Source: Punica granatum
Lineage: Eukaryota; Streptophyta; Magnoliopsida; Myrtales; Lythraceae
Direction of reading: 5' to 3'
Assembly: GCF_007655135.1 (NCBI RefSeq)
Contig: NC_045128.1
Span: 37,046,811-37,110,810, forward strand
Length of the DNA: 64,000 nucleotides
Positions 10,669 to 21,481 of this stretch are shown here, in pieces. Made by a program: the position numbers and the translations under genes. Under the pieces are notes generated by a model. The model had not been told where the DNA came from, searched no databases, and saw nothing but the letters and a program-made list of their open reading frames with translations. The stretch's first letter is position 1. Each line of letters begins with the position of its first letter.

Positions 10669-13268
10669 TTATGGCCGGGTCTTGTCGGGCTCAAGGGTGT
10701 TCTTATTTGGATCAGATGGGTCGATGTATCTCCAGAAGAAACCTAAGCTGCTGCCCATGATGTTCATGATGACAGCTGATACAGCAGCTGGCAGTGTGAC
10801 CAAAGGCGAGGTGAAATGTGAAGTTGCGAGGACCACTCCCAGTGAAGAATTTTGCATGCCCACCTGCATTGAAATTAACATATACAAAGGTAAAGTTAAA
10901 CATATTGATTAGGAATTCAAGAGTCTCAACACACTTCATATTTAATTACCTCGATTGATATTGCTCGTCGCTGTGGTTCTTTGAACCTGCAAATGGCCGA
11001 AGACATATAGCTGCAAGCAAGACCAAGGAAACAAGGAACCCCAAGTAATCTACCAGTTTCTCCGACTAATCATAACAAAACTCCAGAAAAATATCAGTAG
11101 AAGGCCAAATCTTACCCTACAAAGAATCCGCCAAAGTGTAATAGGAGCACCGAAAGGATCACCGAGCCTACTTCTCCATATAACAAAGACGTAATTCGAC
11201 GCAATGGAGAGAGATCAGACGCCAACGAAGCACCAACGAACATGGATTTAAGTCGGATAATATTCTCTGAGAAGACACTGTTTATACCATAAAAGGAAAT
11301 AGTGATTGTGAGTCTTGATACACAGTATTTACACTTGAAAATTACTTGACTGTCAAGTCAACATTTTACCTGCATGCGAGCAATGAGGATAACAAAACAG
11401 CAAACAGAGGAGCGAAAGGAATCACCGCTTCCACTGCCCGGGGAAAGGTACTCTGTAAATAAGACCCCAAGAGAATTGGAGCAACAACTACCTACACATG
11501 CAGATAAAAGTCAAACAAAAAGTTGTGGACAAGTAATCGAATCTATTTGTCAAAAATTTCGAGGTATGATAAACCAATAAGGACGAAGCGCGCAACTACC
11601 TGTAATGTGCTCATCGAGAGTTTAAAGGCATCGACAGGAACATAAGTTCCTGCCAAGATCTTGGTCAGCAAAGGAGTGAGGAGTACTGCTCCAAAAGTGG
11701 TGCACACGGTCATTATGATAGACAGAGGAACATCGCCTCGAGCAATTAAAGTCACCTGAAACACTATTTCAGATGATAGAAAATGAATAAAAATAACTCG
11801 GAGCAGTGCCCATTCAGATTTGCAGCATCCACTCAAACTTACCAAGGAAATTTACATCAACAGAACTATCGTAATGGTAAAACTAAAAACCTTCTAAATA
11901 TATTATGCCCGATGGAAACCTAGAATCCAAGGTGATAGATGGAATAGCTTATCGTAACAGGTTATTTATCGGTGCAAAAGATGATGTTATGCTTGAAGAT
12001 CATCTTACCACGTTGGAGGCAGTACCACCAGGGCAGCAAGCTAGTAATATCAGGCCGACCGAGAGCAAAGGTGGAAGCCCCAATAATCTACTAATGGCCG
12101 TTCCTAGAAGTGGCATAATTGTATACTGAGCAGCGCATCCGAAGAGTATCTGATTTACAGAACTACAATTATTACTATGGAATAAGCACATAAGAGCACA
12201 AGACAGAAGCTAGATAAAAGAAACTTTCACAATTGAGAACCATAGGGAGGCAAAGAATTAAAAATGCAGAGCTTAGAGTAAAAGCACTGCAGGTGTCGTA
12301 ATCAGATTCACACACCAATTAGTCAAATTCTAACTCAGAAAACGGAGATTGCGGACCGCTGTGCAGCTGCAGGAGAAGCTTCCAGACTCAACAATGACAT
12401 TTATCTTAGGCTATTCTCTGAATTCTCCTCAGTCTTAATAATGCAGGAAGCAATCACTCTTTTACTTGAAAAATGAGTTAGACATATCGAGATAAATTCT
12501 GTCATATACTTCTGTTGCCACGCTGAAAGGAGAGAACGATATTGAGTAGGACTGAAGGAGACATTGATTCAGAAAACTTAACTATGAGGATTTTTCCTGA
12601 TGAACAAGCACGTGATCCAAGTAGCAAGAACACCCATTTCACAAATTCGTCGTATAAATGGAAAACATCGAATTGGGCGGCTCGCAATGTGATCCCATCC
12701 CAATGCAGTACATTATAATCCATATGACGGGATGAATCATTCCTCAGATTACAATGCGCCAACCAACCACAGATGCAGCAGCAATTGTGATTTACCCATC
12801 AGCAACCAAAAGCCAACTATTAAGGTCAGCAAACGACTGAGCTGATGAACTCACCGAGAGGGGCCTCTGCATGAACAGAGCGAACAGGTCCTTGAGCTCC
12901 AATGTCAGCCCCATAGACAGCATGATGAGCCCAAGGGACAAGCTGTAAGAAGTGGGGCCACGCTCCACAAACCATGAGAAAGTCGACGGCTTCAAGCAGG
13001 CCACAACCCCACCGACGGTCACATAGACAGGGTACAGGCTAGCCGCCGTAGAGAGCCAGCTCTCCCACCTGTCCTTGGCTTCGGCGGCAGGTAGGCGGTC
13101 GAACCCCTCGCCCACGGACCTCGCAACGGGCGCAAGGTTCGATCTTGACGGCCGACGGGAGATGGATCTGAAGGAGTCGAGCCTTGGAAGGTTGTTGATT
13201 CTCTGGGCTTGATGATGAGTTTGAGGGGTTGCCGGGGAAGAAAGAGTGAGCTTAAGGGACAGAGACAT
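10669..13268 (-). CDS. BASS-family sodium/metabolite cotransporter, probably plastid envelope
   Basis: Seven exons: complement(join(10669..10863, 10950..11010, 11116..11277, 11370..11491, 11600..11755, 12009..12149, 12855..13268)), 416 aa. It belongs to the bile acid:sodium symporter (SBF) family. Plant members sit in the chloroplast inner envelope and move organic acids with sodium (BASS2 carries pyruvate). The first 80 residues are Ser/Arg/Pro-rich with few acids, as in a transit peptide. The membrane region follows: LSLGLIMLSMGLTLELKDL, AAQYTIMPLLG, LACCPGGTASNVV (the sodium-site signature), VPLSIIMTVCTTFGAVLLTP, PFAPLFAVLLSSLLAC, and VGMQNSSLGVVLA near the C-terminus. The length is usual for the family. 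It looks most like BASS1, but I did not run a tree, so the substrate remains open. Confidence 0.92.
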
Positions 13269-14038
13269 ATTGGCTTTGTCTCCGACAGATGACGGTGATA
13301 TGCAACAGTAGAGCTAGAGCTAGAGCTCGAGCCCGAGGGATCAAGCTTCGAGTAGCTTGCCTGTCCGAAGGGTAGACGGAAAAGTCTTGGGACTGACAGG
13401 GACAGGACATGTGGGTCCCGCGTACACCGAGGAGCTTGTCTGAACTGGAGGACAACTATTGTGCTAACGGGGAAATCTGACGATCTAAACCTGTCCATTC
13501 AAGAAGTCACTCAACCTTCCAATTCCATGTCACAAAATATCTTGGAAGAGATGCTATTGAATTGAGCCTCCGAATGAGACAGTGGTGTACAAGTGTAATT
13601 AATTACAACATGAGAGGCACTTTTCTTTTGCATCTTATTCGCAGAATTTGGAGGACGCGCTTTTCGGACGAAAAAGCATTTTCCAATATCAAAATGTTAT
13701 TGTTTACGTAAACAAATTTTTTTCGGATCTGTTGTCGGATTTTATTTTTTATGAAGAAAGTCAGTTTTAAATCTCTCTCTAAAGAGAGAAAACTATGAAA
13801 TATTTTTTTCCTTTCAAATCTTAAGTGAATAATTATGTGTATATACTAACTATCACGTTTCGGTAGCTTGGACAAAAAGGATGAATCTTGGAGCATTAGC
13901 AATTCTATCAATTCTCGTTTTGTAAGAATTCTTTATTGAAACCACCAATTCCATAAAAAGAAAATTTTTGAGCTTTCGATATTTCTCGTGTCAGAAAAGG
14001 TAAGTGATAATGAAGCTAGAGCTATACCAACACTCGGA
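13269..14038. other. Intergenic: BASS promoter side, then AT-rich spacer
   Basis: The first 250 bases upstream of the BASS ATG are GC-rich and contain an alternating AGAGCTAGAGCTCGAG-like tract near 13310–13335. No clear TATA is visible. After 13600 the sequence is AT-rich spacer with no supported gene. Confidence 0.5.
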
Positions 14039-14182
14039 TCACTGCTTATACCGATGCTGATTAGGCTAGTTGCCCAGATACTCGACAGTCAACAACTGGC
14101 TATGCTGTGTTTGTTGGACCAAACTTGATCTCCTGGCGATCTAAAAAGCTACCGACCGTATCCAAAAGTTCGACTGAATAGG
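14039..14182 (+). mobile_element. Degenerate Ty1/copia RNase H fragment
   Basis: Translation on the plus strand gives a copia-type RNase H end: [17 protein letters not shown], then [14 protein letters not shown] and PTVSKSSTE. The conserved Trp after DAD is a TAG stop and another TAG follows STE, so it is dead. The fragment is about 145 bp with no adjacent reverse transcriptase or integrase. Confidence 0.8.
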
Positions 14183-14318
14183 AGATGTTGACTTCTTCTA
14201 ATGCCATTGATAGGTGAGATGAATAGGTGGGGCAAGGAAACGTGGGTAGGATGAGCTGTCGACGAAAAAAAAAGATTAGCAGACAAGACAAAAGATGGGC
14301 AGCTCAATATTTCCGCTC

Positions 14319-14410
14319 TGATACCATGTGAGCAATCAATGCCTTACCCAATAAGATTGGCTCTTTGTGTATTTATAACCTCATAATTACAAGGTAAATT
14401 TATATACATG
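14319..14410 (-). mobile_element. Copia-type LTR end with tRNA-Met primer-binding site
   Basis: On the minus strand an LTR-like end with a TATAAATA promoter motif (near 14375) runs to ...TTGCTCACA, followed directly by TGGTATCAGAGC, the usual primer-binding site complementary to initiator tRNA-Met. The outer LTR end cannot be placed in the AT-rich DNA beyond 14410. The orientation is opposite to the RNase H fragment next to it. Confidence 0.6.
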
Positions 14411-16025
14411 GTACGTGTATCTCGTAACCAGGGTAGGAATCCCGAAATATATTCTAATATACTAGTTTTATTTAATATGCCTTGTTTATATATTTAGCTA
14501 ATCAATATAATTCTAATATATATTAAAAATATATCATTTGGATATGCGTTATAGACATTGTTTGAGATAGTTCTATTCAAAATCCTTATTTTCACACATT
14601 AATTTTTTTTAATATTCTAGTAATTTTATATAGTTAGTGTGTTTCGATAATTTATAGATGTGCTTAATCATTTTTTAGTATAAATCGTTATAATATTTAT
14701 TTTCTTATTTGTCTATTATATTATTTATAGTCTTTTTGTCCCGTACATTACGCAGGTTTGTTTTTCATAAAACTAAATATCATTTTTAATGTACAAATTC
14801 ACATTTTGAAGCACTAATTTTCTTATAAAAATAATAATAATTCCATTTGTTAATTTAATTTGTCAAATAAAAATCTTCAAAATCACTTAACATATAGGAG
14901 TAAGTTAATTATTATAATAAAAAATTGAAAGTAATTGTTTCCATTAACATGCATCATATATTTGAGATAACTGTTGATTAGATATGTCAAATATACCAAG
15001 TTTAGTAATTAGACTAAAAATTCCTTTTCTTCATTCAATTAATATATGCATAATATATTTAAGTTTCATCTTTTATTTTATTTATGAGTTTAAGTGCATA
15101 GTGTATTATCATAATTTTTTTTTCTTTTATAGGAGCATAACTTTTTTTAATAAGTTATCTATAAGATCAATTAGATTTTATAGTTTATGTCCTTTGCATA
15201 AATTTTTACTTTTTTTGTAGTTTATGTTCTTTGCGTTGTATATATTCATTTAACACATTTATATAACATTTGTTATAGCAATTGATCTAATTTTTTTTTG
15301 AACATATTTGCTTCTTAGCACAATAAAAGATTTTCAATTTTTACTTTGAAGTTTTATATAATATTAATTAATAAAATTAGATTATTCTGCTTGATTCAAT
15401 AAATATATTGCAATGATCTCAATTAGTAAGCATTGTATTATTTATTTTATCACTTCTATTGATTATTTTATCGTTTGTATTATTTATTTTATTAATTGTA
15501 TGTACTAATTATATTATTTTATCGTTTATATATCATTTTTTATGACAATTTGTCTAATATTTCTATCACATATTTGTCTCTTACCACAATAAAATATTTT
15601 CAATGTTTAATTTGATGTTTTATACAATATCAATTTCAAATATGTTCAATGTTTCAATTTGAAATTTAATATGGTTCTTATAGCAATTGTTATAATAATC
15701 ATTTTAATACTTATTTATTGTACCAATATGAATCTATCTTTCATAATATAATTTTTTTGTGAATTTTATAATATAGGTTTTATTACAATATAAACAATAT
15801 TTATTGTTGAGTGTAGTTAACATTATTATCTAAATATAAATTGACTATTGTAATCCTATATGATATGATCCTATTACCGTAAAGTGTAGGTCATTTTTCT
15901 ATATGTATCTATACATAAGAGAAAAATTATTTTAACTGTTTCTTATATCCTAATTGAATATTTAGGCTTCCAATAAACATCAATAAGTCTTTACATTTCT
16001 TTCACCAATTTCTTATAGCAAATAT
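14411..16025. other. Very AT-rich intergenic tract
   Basis: Long runs of A and T, with many short direct repeats such as TTATTTTATC and TATTTATT near 15420–15530. No reading frame, splice structure or transposon core is recognisable. Possibly a decayed transposon or a matrix-attachment type region; that is a guess. Confidence 0.5.
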
Positions 16026-16028
16026 TAG

Positions 16029-16390
16029 AGTGTGTTTGGAAAGTGAACATTTCCCAACTCTAGTTAATTATGTTTACTACCCGACAAGTGAGGCTGAGAT
16101 TTTTCAAGATGGTAGGACCCAGCAGTACAATTAGTAGGATTTGTCTTAAATTATTTATTTTATTTTTTTCTCCAGCGTGTGCTTTCGAGGGCAAGCAGAG
16201 GACATGTTTTGTCCTTAAAAAAAAAATTGAAAAAGAGCCCTCACAGGCCACGGCAACTGTGCTTGCTATGGCCTTGGAAGGAATTTGACCAGTTATGAGG
16301 CCCCCATGGAAACTTATTTCCACATGTTTTGTCCTTTTTTACAAATAAGTTGAGTTGAGTTGAACAAGTTTTATTTTCCAAATGGGGCCT
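16029..16390. mobile_element. MITE-like element, GTGTGTTTGG family
   Basis: The left end GTGTGTTTGGAAA and the right end, read in reverse, CATTTGGAAAATAAAAC, form imperfect terminal inverted repeats. Near the right end is GTTGAGTTGAGTTGAAC, which is also seen in the HSP70-intron elements at 62.5–63.3 kb. An ACATGTTTTGTCCTT direct repeat lies inside (about 16202 and 16322). Boundaries are approximate. Confidence 0.4.
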
Positions 16391-16679
16391 TATTGTTTTC
16401 ATTATCAAATTTTTGAAATTAATTATAATTAGGGTTTTTTTTTGTTCTTTCATTAGGCATTGACTATAATTAGAATAATTATAACATTCATTCTAATATT
16501 TATTATGTTAGCTAAAATATTTATTTCAATAAATTATTTTAATACTTTTTTGTTCCATTAATAATCCATCGTTTATTGTGAAGCATTTATTACTTTTAAG
16601 TTGGTCTTACATAATATATAGATCGTTAAACAACAACATCCTGTAACCATTAGCAAACTTATTCCCAACAAAAAAAGTG

Positions 16680-17249
16680 GTTGTAGCCAGTGTTATCAGA
16701 ACCGGACCGGATGATGAACCGGAAGAGGTACAGGTTCATGGGTTTATGGGTCCAACCGGGAGTTCGATGGGTCGAACCGCACGTTTATTTAAAATAAAAT
16801 AAATATTCATATTATTAAAAAAATTATGATAATTAAGATAAAAGTATGCTGATTTTAAAGAAATATAATAATAGTATAAGAAAGTATCTATATTTAATAT
16901 TTCTTATTTCAAAATAAATATTTTATTTTAATAAGTATTTAAAAGTAGAGTTAAAAGAACAAAAAAGTGGTGGTAGCTTGGTTGGTAGTATGCTAGTATG
17001 AGAAACAAGAGATCATGAGTTCAAATCCTTATACAACCAACCAATTTTTACATTAAATAGGAAACTCATAAAACCCATAGAATCAGCCGGTTCAATGAAA
17101 TTTTACTTAAAATTGGCCGGTTCAATGGGTTCGACGGTTCAAAACTGCAATTTCGGTTTTCTTGCGAACCGGATTGGATATGGTGCCGTTCTCGGTCAGA
17201 CCGGTCGAACCGGCCGGTCCGGTCCAGATCTAATAACAATGCTTGTAGC
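16680..17249. mobile_element. Non-autonomous hAT-like element with 8-bp target duplication
   Basis: The element is 16688–17241 (554 bp). Its left end CAGTGTTATCAGAACCGGAC is matched by the inverted right end CATTGTTATTAGATCTGGAC. It is flanked by GTTGTAGC (16680–16687) and CTTGTAGC (17242–17249), an 8-bp target duplication with one mismatch, which is the hAT hallmark. The inner edges carry arrays of ACCGG/GAACCGG motifs. There is no transposase. It contains pol III-like boxes, listed separately. Confidence 0.75.
16974..17027 (+). promoter_or_regulatory. Pol III A-box/B-box pair inside the hAT-like element
   Basis: TAGCTTGGTTGG (16974–16985) resembles the A box and GTTCAAATC (17019–17027) fits the B-box consensus GWTCRANNC, at tRNA-like spacing. 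The stretch looks like a tRNA-derived piece, not a folding tRNA gene. Confidence 0.4.
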
Positions 17250-17340
17250 AAAACTTAATCGATATTCCTTTTTCTCAATTACAAAAAAAAAAAAAAAGCT
17301 TGTAGCAAAATTTAATCAAAATTTCTTTTTTCCAATTATA
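17241..17340. repeat. Tandem duplication of about 43 bp around an A run
   Basis: GCTTGTAGCAAAA-TTAATC begins both units (17241 and 17297), and each unit ends in a C/T-rich stretch plus CAATTA. The first unit begins at the right edge of the hAT-like element. Confidence 0.6.
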
Positions 17341-17349
17341 AGGGAGGTT

Positions 17350-17800
17350 TATGGCGTAGTATAAGATGGTAAAACTAAATAAAAATGGTACGAAGTTTCA
17401 CTAACGATAATCAAATCTGAAATCTCATGATCAATATCCTTATTTGGTCCAAAGTTGACCATTCAATGGGTTATCCAACAAAAATGAACAAACTACAGGG
17501 AGCAAAAGATCAATCATAATATTAAGTTAAAGAGGCACAACATAACAAAAAAGTCCCTTGTAATTCTTGAGTTAAAGATCAAATCAATGTAATCTGAATC
17601 AGTATATATCTTCCTATGAATAAATGGAAGTCATCTGTAAATCACTGCAATCTCTCTCTGTACACTTCGAAATAAAGGAAATCTAAACGGATAAGCGAAT
17701 GGAAAGAAAAATATCAGGCACGTAAAAAATTGGCGCTATCTAGAGAGAGCTATTGCTGTTGATTACATCTTTGTCACATTAATCGGCCATTTCGGGTCCA
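17350..17800. other. Intergenic, 3' flank of the DMP gene
   Basis: AT-rich spacer. The part nearest 17800 is presumably the DMP 3' UTR. No other feature is seen. Confidence 0.4.
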
Positions 17801-18617
17801 TTATTTGCCAGGGGTGACGGGGTAACCGATCCCGTGCCTCCTCGTGGGGAAGACCATGAAGAGCAAGCTGCATATGAGTCCAATCCCGATAGGAACTATG
17901 TCGAGCACCTCTTGGACCTCATGCCCGGGCGCAGGGTAGAGGCAGCTCACCACGTTCCTGTCCCTCAGAGCCACAGCTCCAAACACAAGTACGGACAGTA
18001 TAGCATGGACCCAGTCGATGAACGTCCGCCGGTTTTTTGTCAAGTCCGGCAGGCTAGCCGTGGCGGCAGTTGCAGCAGTGTCGAATAGGAACATCCCCTT
18101 TGAGGTTGCAAATCCATAGTAGACCTGTTATACATGTGAACAAGCAATTTTGAGGGAAAAAAATTATTTAGGAATAAATAAAAGGAAATGAATAAATGTA
18201 CATCAAATTAGTATCCTTCACATATATTACACAGACCTGCCCGTCTGAGGTCTGAACGCTGTCGGTGAAGCATGCGAGGAAGCAGGAGATGGCGAGTATG
18301 CCGAGTAGGATGATCGTCATGGGCCTCGTGGCGGCATCGCATGTGCCGTTACTGGTGAAAATGGGCGTCAACAGCTGGAAAGCCAAGAGGGTCCCCGTTG
18401 GGAGCAGGTTAGCCAGGTTTGCAGTCCCCGTCAGTGTCTGTGATAAGGCCCTCTGGGACATCGACGGTGGCCTATGGAGGAGGGGCCCATCGCTGCTCTT
18501 CGGGGTCTCCGGCTGATCCACCTCGTGAGAATGGTCACCGCTTCTCAACGAAGAGGTCTCACTTGTATCGGGACCTGGGGCGGTAGTAGCTGCGCTCCTT
18601 GACCTGAGACTAGACAT
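17801..18617 (-). CDS. DMP-family (DUF679) membrane protein
   Basis: Two exons, complement(join(17801..18124, 18237..18617)), 234 aa. DMPs are four-TM plant proteins of endomembranes and plasma membrane. Members are linked to senescence, cell death and, for DMP8/9, gamete fusion. The N-terminal 75 residues are Ser/Thr/Pro-rich and disordered. The domain starts at SQRALSQTLTGTANLANLLP, with TM1 GTLLAFQLLTPIF, TM2 TIILLGILAISCFLACF, then across the junction VYYGFATSKGMFLFD. After this come ..DWVHAILSVLVFGAVAL and VPIGIGLICSLLFMVFPT, ending PVTPGK. The ATG at 18617 is chosen because the open frame upstream (poly-Pro, to 18749) has no ATG. The 110-nt intron has GT–AG ends and falls in phase 0 at DGQ|VYYG. 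The subgroup was not determined. Confidence 0.9.
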
Positions 18618-18750
18618 ATTTAGGTGGTCGGGGTGGCTGCTGGCGACAGGTTGAGAAGGCGGGTCAGAGGTGGCGGTGGCTGCTTGCAACAGGCTGAGAC
18701 GGTGGATCGGAGGTGGTGGGGGAGGAGGAGGAAATGGATTAAAAAACAAT
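18618..18750. repeat. DMP leader: imperfect 42-bp tandem repeat and C/G-rich tract
   Basis: On the plus strand GACAGGTTGAGAAGG..GGGTCAGAGG (about 18648–18673) recurs as AACAGGCTGAGACGG..GGATCGGAGG (about 18687–18712). Next is a GGTGGGGGAGGAGGAGG tract. It lies just upstream of the DMP start and may be leader or promoter. Confidence 0.5.
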
Positions 18751-20760
18751 TGTTTTGTGGAGAGGTTTCCAAATTTATGGAGCTTGTTTTGCGTGTTAGG
18801 ACAAAGTCATGAGTTGTTATGGAAGAAAAATGTGAACATTACTTTATACTTGGACAGATAACAACAATGACGATATAACGTGTATGTATCATTATTAAAA
18901 CATATATTATATTTCATAATAGAGTTTGGTCATGTCATGCTAAAACTATATAATTATAATTTTATTTGATTTGATTAATTAATTAGGTCTAAATACAATT
19001 TGTCTTGGAAAGTGAGTGTATCATTTTCATAGAATTTCTCTTGTTAACTTTTTTTTTTTTAATAAAATCACGAAATATCCTTAATTTATTGAACTTATAT
19101 GGACTTGAGCTCATTTACACTTAAAAGTTCAAGCTAATAAGTGGTAGTATCCAAGTTTCATATAAATCAATGGCTGCTCTTTCATATTTTTCATGTGGAA
19201 TTATAATGCTCAACGGCTCATATAGTTCGCATATATATACTGCATACATATCTTGTGTGGAGGAAGTATTAATCTTCACGTAGCTGCCAAGCTCGAAGAG
19301 CCTCGCTCGTGTTCTCTATGCGTAAGGCTTTGCTTGCTTGCTTAATAGGATTTTTGTGGAGTTCCCTGCAAGTTTAAGAAATTTCCTGTTTTGACAGCTT
19401 ACTCACATAGATGTTCCGACTTTTCTCTTCTATCTTCCTTCTTTTTATCCTGACCAAAAAAAGAAAAAGAAAAAGAAAAAAGCTCGTCCCATTTTTTCAT
19501 ACGCTTGACTAACTTTATGGGGTGAATTATAGGTGAATTCATGTAATTTGACATTTTCTTAGACGACCAAGACCCATCTGATTTTGGTCTATGAAGTTGT
19601 TAAGCTGTTGTGGGTGATATACATAGTTGGCATGGTTTGATTAATTGGCCAAGTTGCATATTCTAGACTTGGATTGACCAAATATGACAAACCATATTAT
19701 TACAAAATAGGAACTAATAAATCTTTTCCAACCTAAGACTGGGTCCAATTGATTAGTTAAATGTGTGTCCACATTAAGGTAAACGTGGGCACCAAGCATG
19801 TCAACTTCGATCATCTAGATCGAGACCAAGACAACGGGAATGCCAACTCTCTTGCATTGAAGAAAGAAGGTTCCATCTTAGAAGAAATCGGACAAAGCAG
19901 TACTAACACAGATCCGACGGATTCGTTTATCGAGTCTGCATCGAATATTAACTCCAAATGGTAGGAAACATTTTGAATTTTAAAGGAATTTGTAAAGTTC
20001 TTATCTGAACAAGACCATTACCCATATAGGGCTTTAATATTGTCCGACGACGCCTCTACCGCATAGGTTTATATGATCGAGCTCGAACAGTGTCCAGGGA
20101 AATATTTTTATCCCTTAATTGGAGAATTTGAAGACAAGATTACAACCTAAATCCTAAGCTTAACTCAAACATGGGAAAACTAAAACCGTGGAAGAAAGCC
20201 CATTGGACTTGGAAGGTCCTCTTCGGCCTCTGCAAACTCATTTGGGCCAGGAGGGGACCAGACCAAACCGAGCCGGGTGGTTGCCAAGACCGAACTGTCT
20301 CGTAGAAAAGCAGCCTCCATTGAACCGGCCGATTTTGTATCCAACTAAAGAATCTTTCTTTTTTTGGCCAACATATCCAAAAGAATCTAGAGAGCCTTTT
20401 ATTTATGTATTATATTATATTATATTATATTATCTCATAAAATAAAAAGGATATCGTATTTTTGTCACTGTTAAAAAGGATATCATATTTTTAAAACCTT
20501 AAGATTTCATCATGAATAACATGTCAAATTTGTGGTCCTCCACGATCCATTGTACTACCCGACTTCTATCATGCCACTTCATCTTTGTCAACGATCAGGT
20601 GATAATATGTCAATTATAGAGAATGTTGGAATCGATTTCAAAAATAGGAGAAACGAGATATTGTAGAGTCGTGATTTAATATATGAAATGTATCATCTCA
20701 ATCATATAACAATATTTAACGGAAAATAGGATCGAATTTTAATTTTATCCGGAGCCAAAG
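18751..20760. other. Intergenic between the DMP and bromodomain genes
   Basis: No gene is supported. It holds a third copy of the dispersed 'GACTTGAGCTCATTT' repeat (about 19085–19145), an A/G-rich run near 19457–19480, and a TTATA-type microsatellite at about 20404–20434. A short open frame at 19761–19964 resembles no family and has no splice or promoter context. Confidence 0.45.
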
Positions 20761-20829
20761 AAAAAGGGGTATAAAACATTGAGGACTGAAATAGAAAGGA
20801 CAGAAAATAAGAGGGGGAGAACCATAAAA

Positions 20830-21481
20830 GCAATGAAGCAGCGCAAATCCGCGCCAGAAACGACACAGTTTGAAGATTCTCGCTGGTTCCTGGCCGGCGA
20901 CGCTGTCCGAGCCCAGATCTGCCTCCTCCCGCAGCGGCCGGCTCGCTCTCCGAAGAAGCCCCTTCGCCGGGCCGCCCGTAGTAACAAATTGAAAGTAAGC
21001 AGCCTTCTCGCCCGCTGTCGTTTCATATTCTTCTATCCATGTCAATGCTTCTATTCCTACAAGCCCGGAGCTTCTCCCGCTGTTGGGGGCTTCTAAAGTT
21101 TCGATCTTTGGGCTCTGTCGTCGGTTTCAAGAATTCATCTTCTCATCTAGAACACTGAATCCATGACCCCTGTCTGTTTCTCTGTTAAATTTTCACAATA
21201 CTCTGTCTTGGGGTGAGTTAGATGGGACCCTTCTTCTAACCCTTTTGGAAATCATCCATCTTTTTCAAGAAGGACGAAAATTGTCCTGCTGCGATGTGGA
21301 AGCGTGTGCTTTGTAATAGCATAGTGTCCTCGGCATCGGTAGAGATGATTGAATTGCTGAGTTCTGTGGCCTCGCCTGATAATCTTTCTCGCTCGATGAG
21401 AATTGCAGGCTATTACTTGTCCTACTATATCTTAGCCGGGATTGAAAAGATTTGGAGGTATAGTTTAATTACTGTGCAAAC
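20830..21481 (+). promoter_or_regulatory. Leader region of the bromodomain gene, probable 5' UTR intron
   Basis: A GC-rich stretch (20850–20990) ends in a donor-like AAA|GTAAGC at about 20995. An acceptor TTGCAG occurs at 21403–21408, about 75 nt before the ATG. This suggests an untranslated first exon and a 5' UTR intron of roughly 400 nt. Inferred from splice signals only. Confidence 0.4.

Noticed and set aside
16920..17060. tRNA gene
   Set aside because: Only A- and B-box-like motifs are present; the sequence does not form acceptor and anticodon stems.
18615..18749. N-terminal extension of the DMP protein with a poly-Pro stretch
   Set aside because: The upstream frame begins with TTG and has no ATG; the first ATG is at 18617 with a reasonable context.
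19761..19964. Plus-strand open frame of 67 codons in spacer
   Set aside because: AT-rich surroundings, no family resemblance and no promoter or splice signals.
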